A DNA stretch of 64,000 nt, taken from NCBI GenBank assembly GCA_027704905.1, contig CM051016.1, positions 9,608,070-9,672,069 of the forward strand. Reading direction: 5' to 3'. This DNA is from Muraenolepis orangiensis. Lineage: Eukaryota; Chordata; Actinopteri; Gadiformes; Muraenolepididae. The notes under the pieces were generated by a model. It was not told the DNA's origin. It did not search any database and saw nothing but the letters and a program-made list of their open reading frames with translations. This document shows, piece by piece, positions 61,238-64,000 of this stretch (the first letter of the stretch is position 1; each line of letters starts with the position of its first letter). The position numbers were made by a program, and so were the translations under genes.

Positions 61238-61607
61238 CATTATTATTATATTATTTTTGCATTATTATTATCATTCGAATGAAGGGCATTTATTACTGGT
61301 TGTATATCACGGCTTACTTACACAATCTTAATTTCCTTTAACATCTATATTTTAGTAGAAAGTAAAATGTATAACTAATTTACGTTATTAAATGGCCTAT
61401 GTCATATAGAAAACCTTATTGCGTGGCAGTTAAGTGCACTAGAAAATTAAATTAATATCGAAAATGCCTGCTATGAATTAAAAGGAACGACTCTTTTAAT
61501 TTGTTGGCAGTGAGGCTCAGCGGATCAGATTGATAAAGAGATCAAATCTAATATGGTTTTACTCCCCTGCACTTTCTCTCCTTATTGATATTGTGTTGAC
61601 AGGCCTG

Positions 61608-61608
61608 T

Positions 61609-61672
<64 letters not shown>

Positions 61673-61840
61673 ACTCCACTTTACAGGTCACGACCAACAC
61701 GTTAGGACTGGAGAGACAGACAGGTGAGGACAGACAGACAGGACAGACAGACATTACTGTCTGTCTGTCCTGTCTGTCTGTCCTCACCTGTCTCTCACCT
61801 GTCTGGACAGACAGTTGAGGACAGACAGACAGACAGGTCA

Positions 61841-61917
<77 letters not shown>

Positions 61918-62000
61918 GGGGAGGAGAGACAGGTGAGGGCCGACAGACAGGTGAGGAAAGGTGAGGACAGACAGGTCAGGATAGACAGGTCAGACAGGTG
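61608..62000. repeat. (TA)n then (ACAG)n microsatellite
   Basis: (TA)n at 61610-61664. From 61715, ACAG/CTGT units, with a palindromic part at 61735-61795 and about 20 uniform ACAG copies at 61838-61918. Confidence 0.95.
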
Positions 62001-62229
62001 TTTCCACGTCTCACCTGTCGGTGGTGACGACCACAACAGTGGACATTGAGATAGCCAATTTAATATTTGACCAGCAGGTAAATATTGATTTATTGATTTA
62101 TTAATATTGATTGAGTCATTCCAAGCCATGTAAACCGACCAATCAAACGTATTGGACACGCACGTGTAACGTCACTAGAGGGAAGACTCGGGACACGACT
62201 TGTAACAGATAACAACATTACACCTTTAA

Positions 62230-63010
62230 ATCAAGAATCATTTTAACTTTTAACCCTAGTTCAGTGTAGTACTCCTAGGTCCTATAATACAGTCTTCCAT
62301 TTTTTGTAAACCAGGTCCTATAATACAGTCTAGTACGCCTATTAGAATATATGTCTTAAAATACAGGCGTGTACTATGAGTGACTATATGGGTCCAAGTA
62401 TCTAGTACTCATATTATAGTATAGGTCCTATAATACAGTCTAGTACTCCTGTTATAGTAGTACACTAGGTCCTATACAATACAGTCTAGTACTCCTATGA
62501 TAGTAGATCCTATAAAGTATATTAGTGGAATAGGTCCTATAATACAGTCTAGTACTCTAGTTGTAGACTAGGTCCTATAATACAGCCTAGTACTCCTGTT
62601 ATAGTAGTACACTATAATACAGTAGTACTCCTATTATAGAAGTTGACTAGGTCCTTTAATAGGGTCTACTCCAATTTTAAGTAGTAGTAGACCATACTGT
62701 AGGTCCAATAACACGGTCTAGTACTTAAATTTACTGGTCCAATATTACAGTCTATTCCAGTAGACTAGGTCCTATGATACAGTCTCCTACTATTACATAA
62801 TACAGTCTACTACTTATAGTATACTATAGTAAGAGACTGTAATAATGTTGTACTCCAATTATAGCAGTCCAGTACTCCTATTATAGCAGTATGGCCCTAT
62901 AATACAGTATTATATTATAGTAGTAGACTAGGTCATATAATACAGTCCACTACTCCAATTATAGTAGTATACAGGTCCTATATTACAGTCTAGTATACTT
63001 CTCTGTGGCT
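62230..63010. repeat. Degenerate TCCTATAATACAGTCTAGTA array
   Basis: About 20 diverged 35-45-bp units, also containing ACTCCTATTATAGTAGTA. Confidence 0.85.
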
Positions 63011-63234
63011 CTGTAGTAGACTAATGTAGGTCTATGAATCATAACCCATCCAAACACACAGTAAATCAATGTGTTTGTTCATCAATATTTAAAGTTATCT
63101 TGTTGACTTGTTCGCGTAGGTCCAAACATCACCGGTGTCACTTATGCTGGTCCATTCTAAACCCCCACCTCCCTCCACGTGGAGTACTGAGAAGGAATTG
63201 ATCCGTCTACCAATCATCAAAGTTATTTGTGGTC

Positions 63235-63955
63235 ATCTACCCAGAAATGTTCTTTGTGGGCCGGTCATATTCTCCCTAATGTGTGTAGTTTGTGTGTAGT
63301 TTAGGTCACCTCCTCGGTAATGTGCGTAGTGTAGTTTGTGCAGGTCACCTCCTCGGTAATGTGCGTAGTGTGTATGTCCTTTGTGGTCACCTCCTCGGTA
63401 ATGTGCGTAGTTTGTGTGTAGTTTGTAGTCATCTCCTCGGTACAGTGCGTAGTTTGTGTGTAGTTTGTGGTGACCTTCTCGGTAATGTGTGTAGTTTGTG
63501 TGTAGTCTGTGCAGGTCACCTCCTCGGAAATGTGCGTAGTTAGTTTGTGGTCACCCTCGGAAATGTGTGTAGTGTGTGTGTAGTTTGTGGTCACCTCCTC
63601 GGAAATGTGTGTAGTTTGTGTGTAGTTTGTGGTCACCTCCTCGGAAATGTGTGGTTTGTGGTCACCTCCTCGGAAATGTGTGTAGTTTGTGTGTAGTTTG
63701 TGGTCACCTCCTCGGAAATGTGCGTAGTTTGTGTGTAGTTTGTGGTCACCTCCTCGGAAATGTGTGTAGTTTGTGTGTAGTTTGTGGTCACCTCCTCGGA
63801 AATGTGCGGTGTGTGTGTAGTTTGTGGTCACCTCCTCGGAAATGTGCGGTGTGTGTGTAGTTTGTGGTCACCTCCTCGGAAATGTGCGGTGTGTGTGTAG
63901 TTTGTGGTCACCTCCTCGGAAATGTGTGTAGTGTGAGTGTAGTGGGTCTGAAGTT
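63235..63955. repeat. About 45-bp GT-rich minisatellite at right edge
   Basis: About 15 units, GTAGTTTGTGGTCACCTCCT plus CGGAAATGTGTGTAGTTTGTGT. Each contains CCGAGGAGGTGACCAC on minus. The open frames across it are an effect of the period. Confidence 0.92.
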
Positions 63956-64000
63956 TCTCTCCGGTCATCACTCAGTAATGTGTGACATATGTTCTCAGCC

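Noticed and set aside
63301..63860. Reading frames across the right-edge array on both strands
   Set aside because: The repeat period keeps several frames open; no codon bias or splice sites.

Overview
The window is vertebrate, and almost certainly teleost fish, nuclear DNA. Short exons with GT/AG introns, (CA)n/(GT)n tracts up to about 235 bp, very many minisatellites, L2-, Rex- and RTE-like LINE debris, tRNA-type SINEs and a hAT-type MITE all point that way. The gene set (baz1a, sec23a, srp54, clec14a, foxa1) corresponds to human 14q13-q21, but compressed into about 60 kb and with sec23a lying between baz1a and srp54.

Layout. 48-14,343 (minus): the 5' two thirds of baz1a (22 exons), continuing off the left edge. 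14.6-22.2 kb: intergenic DNA made almost wholly of LINE relics, one nested in another. 22.2-37.3 kb (minus): complete sec23a (18 coding exons, 765 codons). An orphan class A GPCR (three exons, 358 aa) lies on the plus strand inside one sec23a intron. 38.15-45.0 kb (minus): complete srp54 (15 coding exons, 504 codons). 45.7-50.3 kb (plus): an eight-exon methyltransferase-like gene (302 aa) sharing a divergent promoter region with srp54. 51.5-55.0 kb (plus): two tandem single-exon clec14a-like genes, the second frameshifted. 57.3-60.4 kb (plus): foxa1 with a repeat-built promoter. 60.4-64.0 kb: gene-free DNA with tandem arrays.

The genes form no operon-like unit. sec23a (COPII coat) and srp54 (signal recognition particle) are secretory-pathway housekeeping genes, baz1a is a chromatin-remodelling subunit, clec14a an endothelial lectin-like receptor, and foxa1 a pioneer transcription factor.

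The most striking signal is not a gene. In at least seven introns the tandem repeat next to an exon is built from copies of that exon's own splice site. Examples are 12 copies of a sec23a acceptor plus the first codons of its exon, 6 copies of the srp54 exon-1 donor, 30 copies of a baz1a donor, about 12 of an srp54 exon-9 donor, and about 58 units carrying the GPCR donor. Several other introns carry (AC)n near the donor or (GT)n against the acceptor. One 229-nt intron of the methyltransferase gene is almost wholly (AC)m-(GT)n, bounded by a perfect 13-bp inverted repeat that spans the 3' splice site.

Exon boundaries were set by reading GT/AG sites and keeping the frame. For sec23a and srp54 the summed exons give exactly the lengths I recall for the human proteins. 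Copy numbers in arrays were counted by eye and could be affected by assembly.
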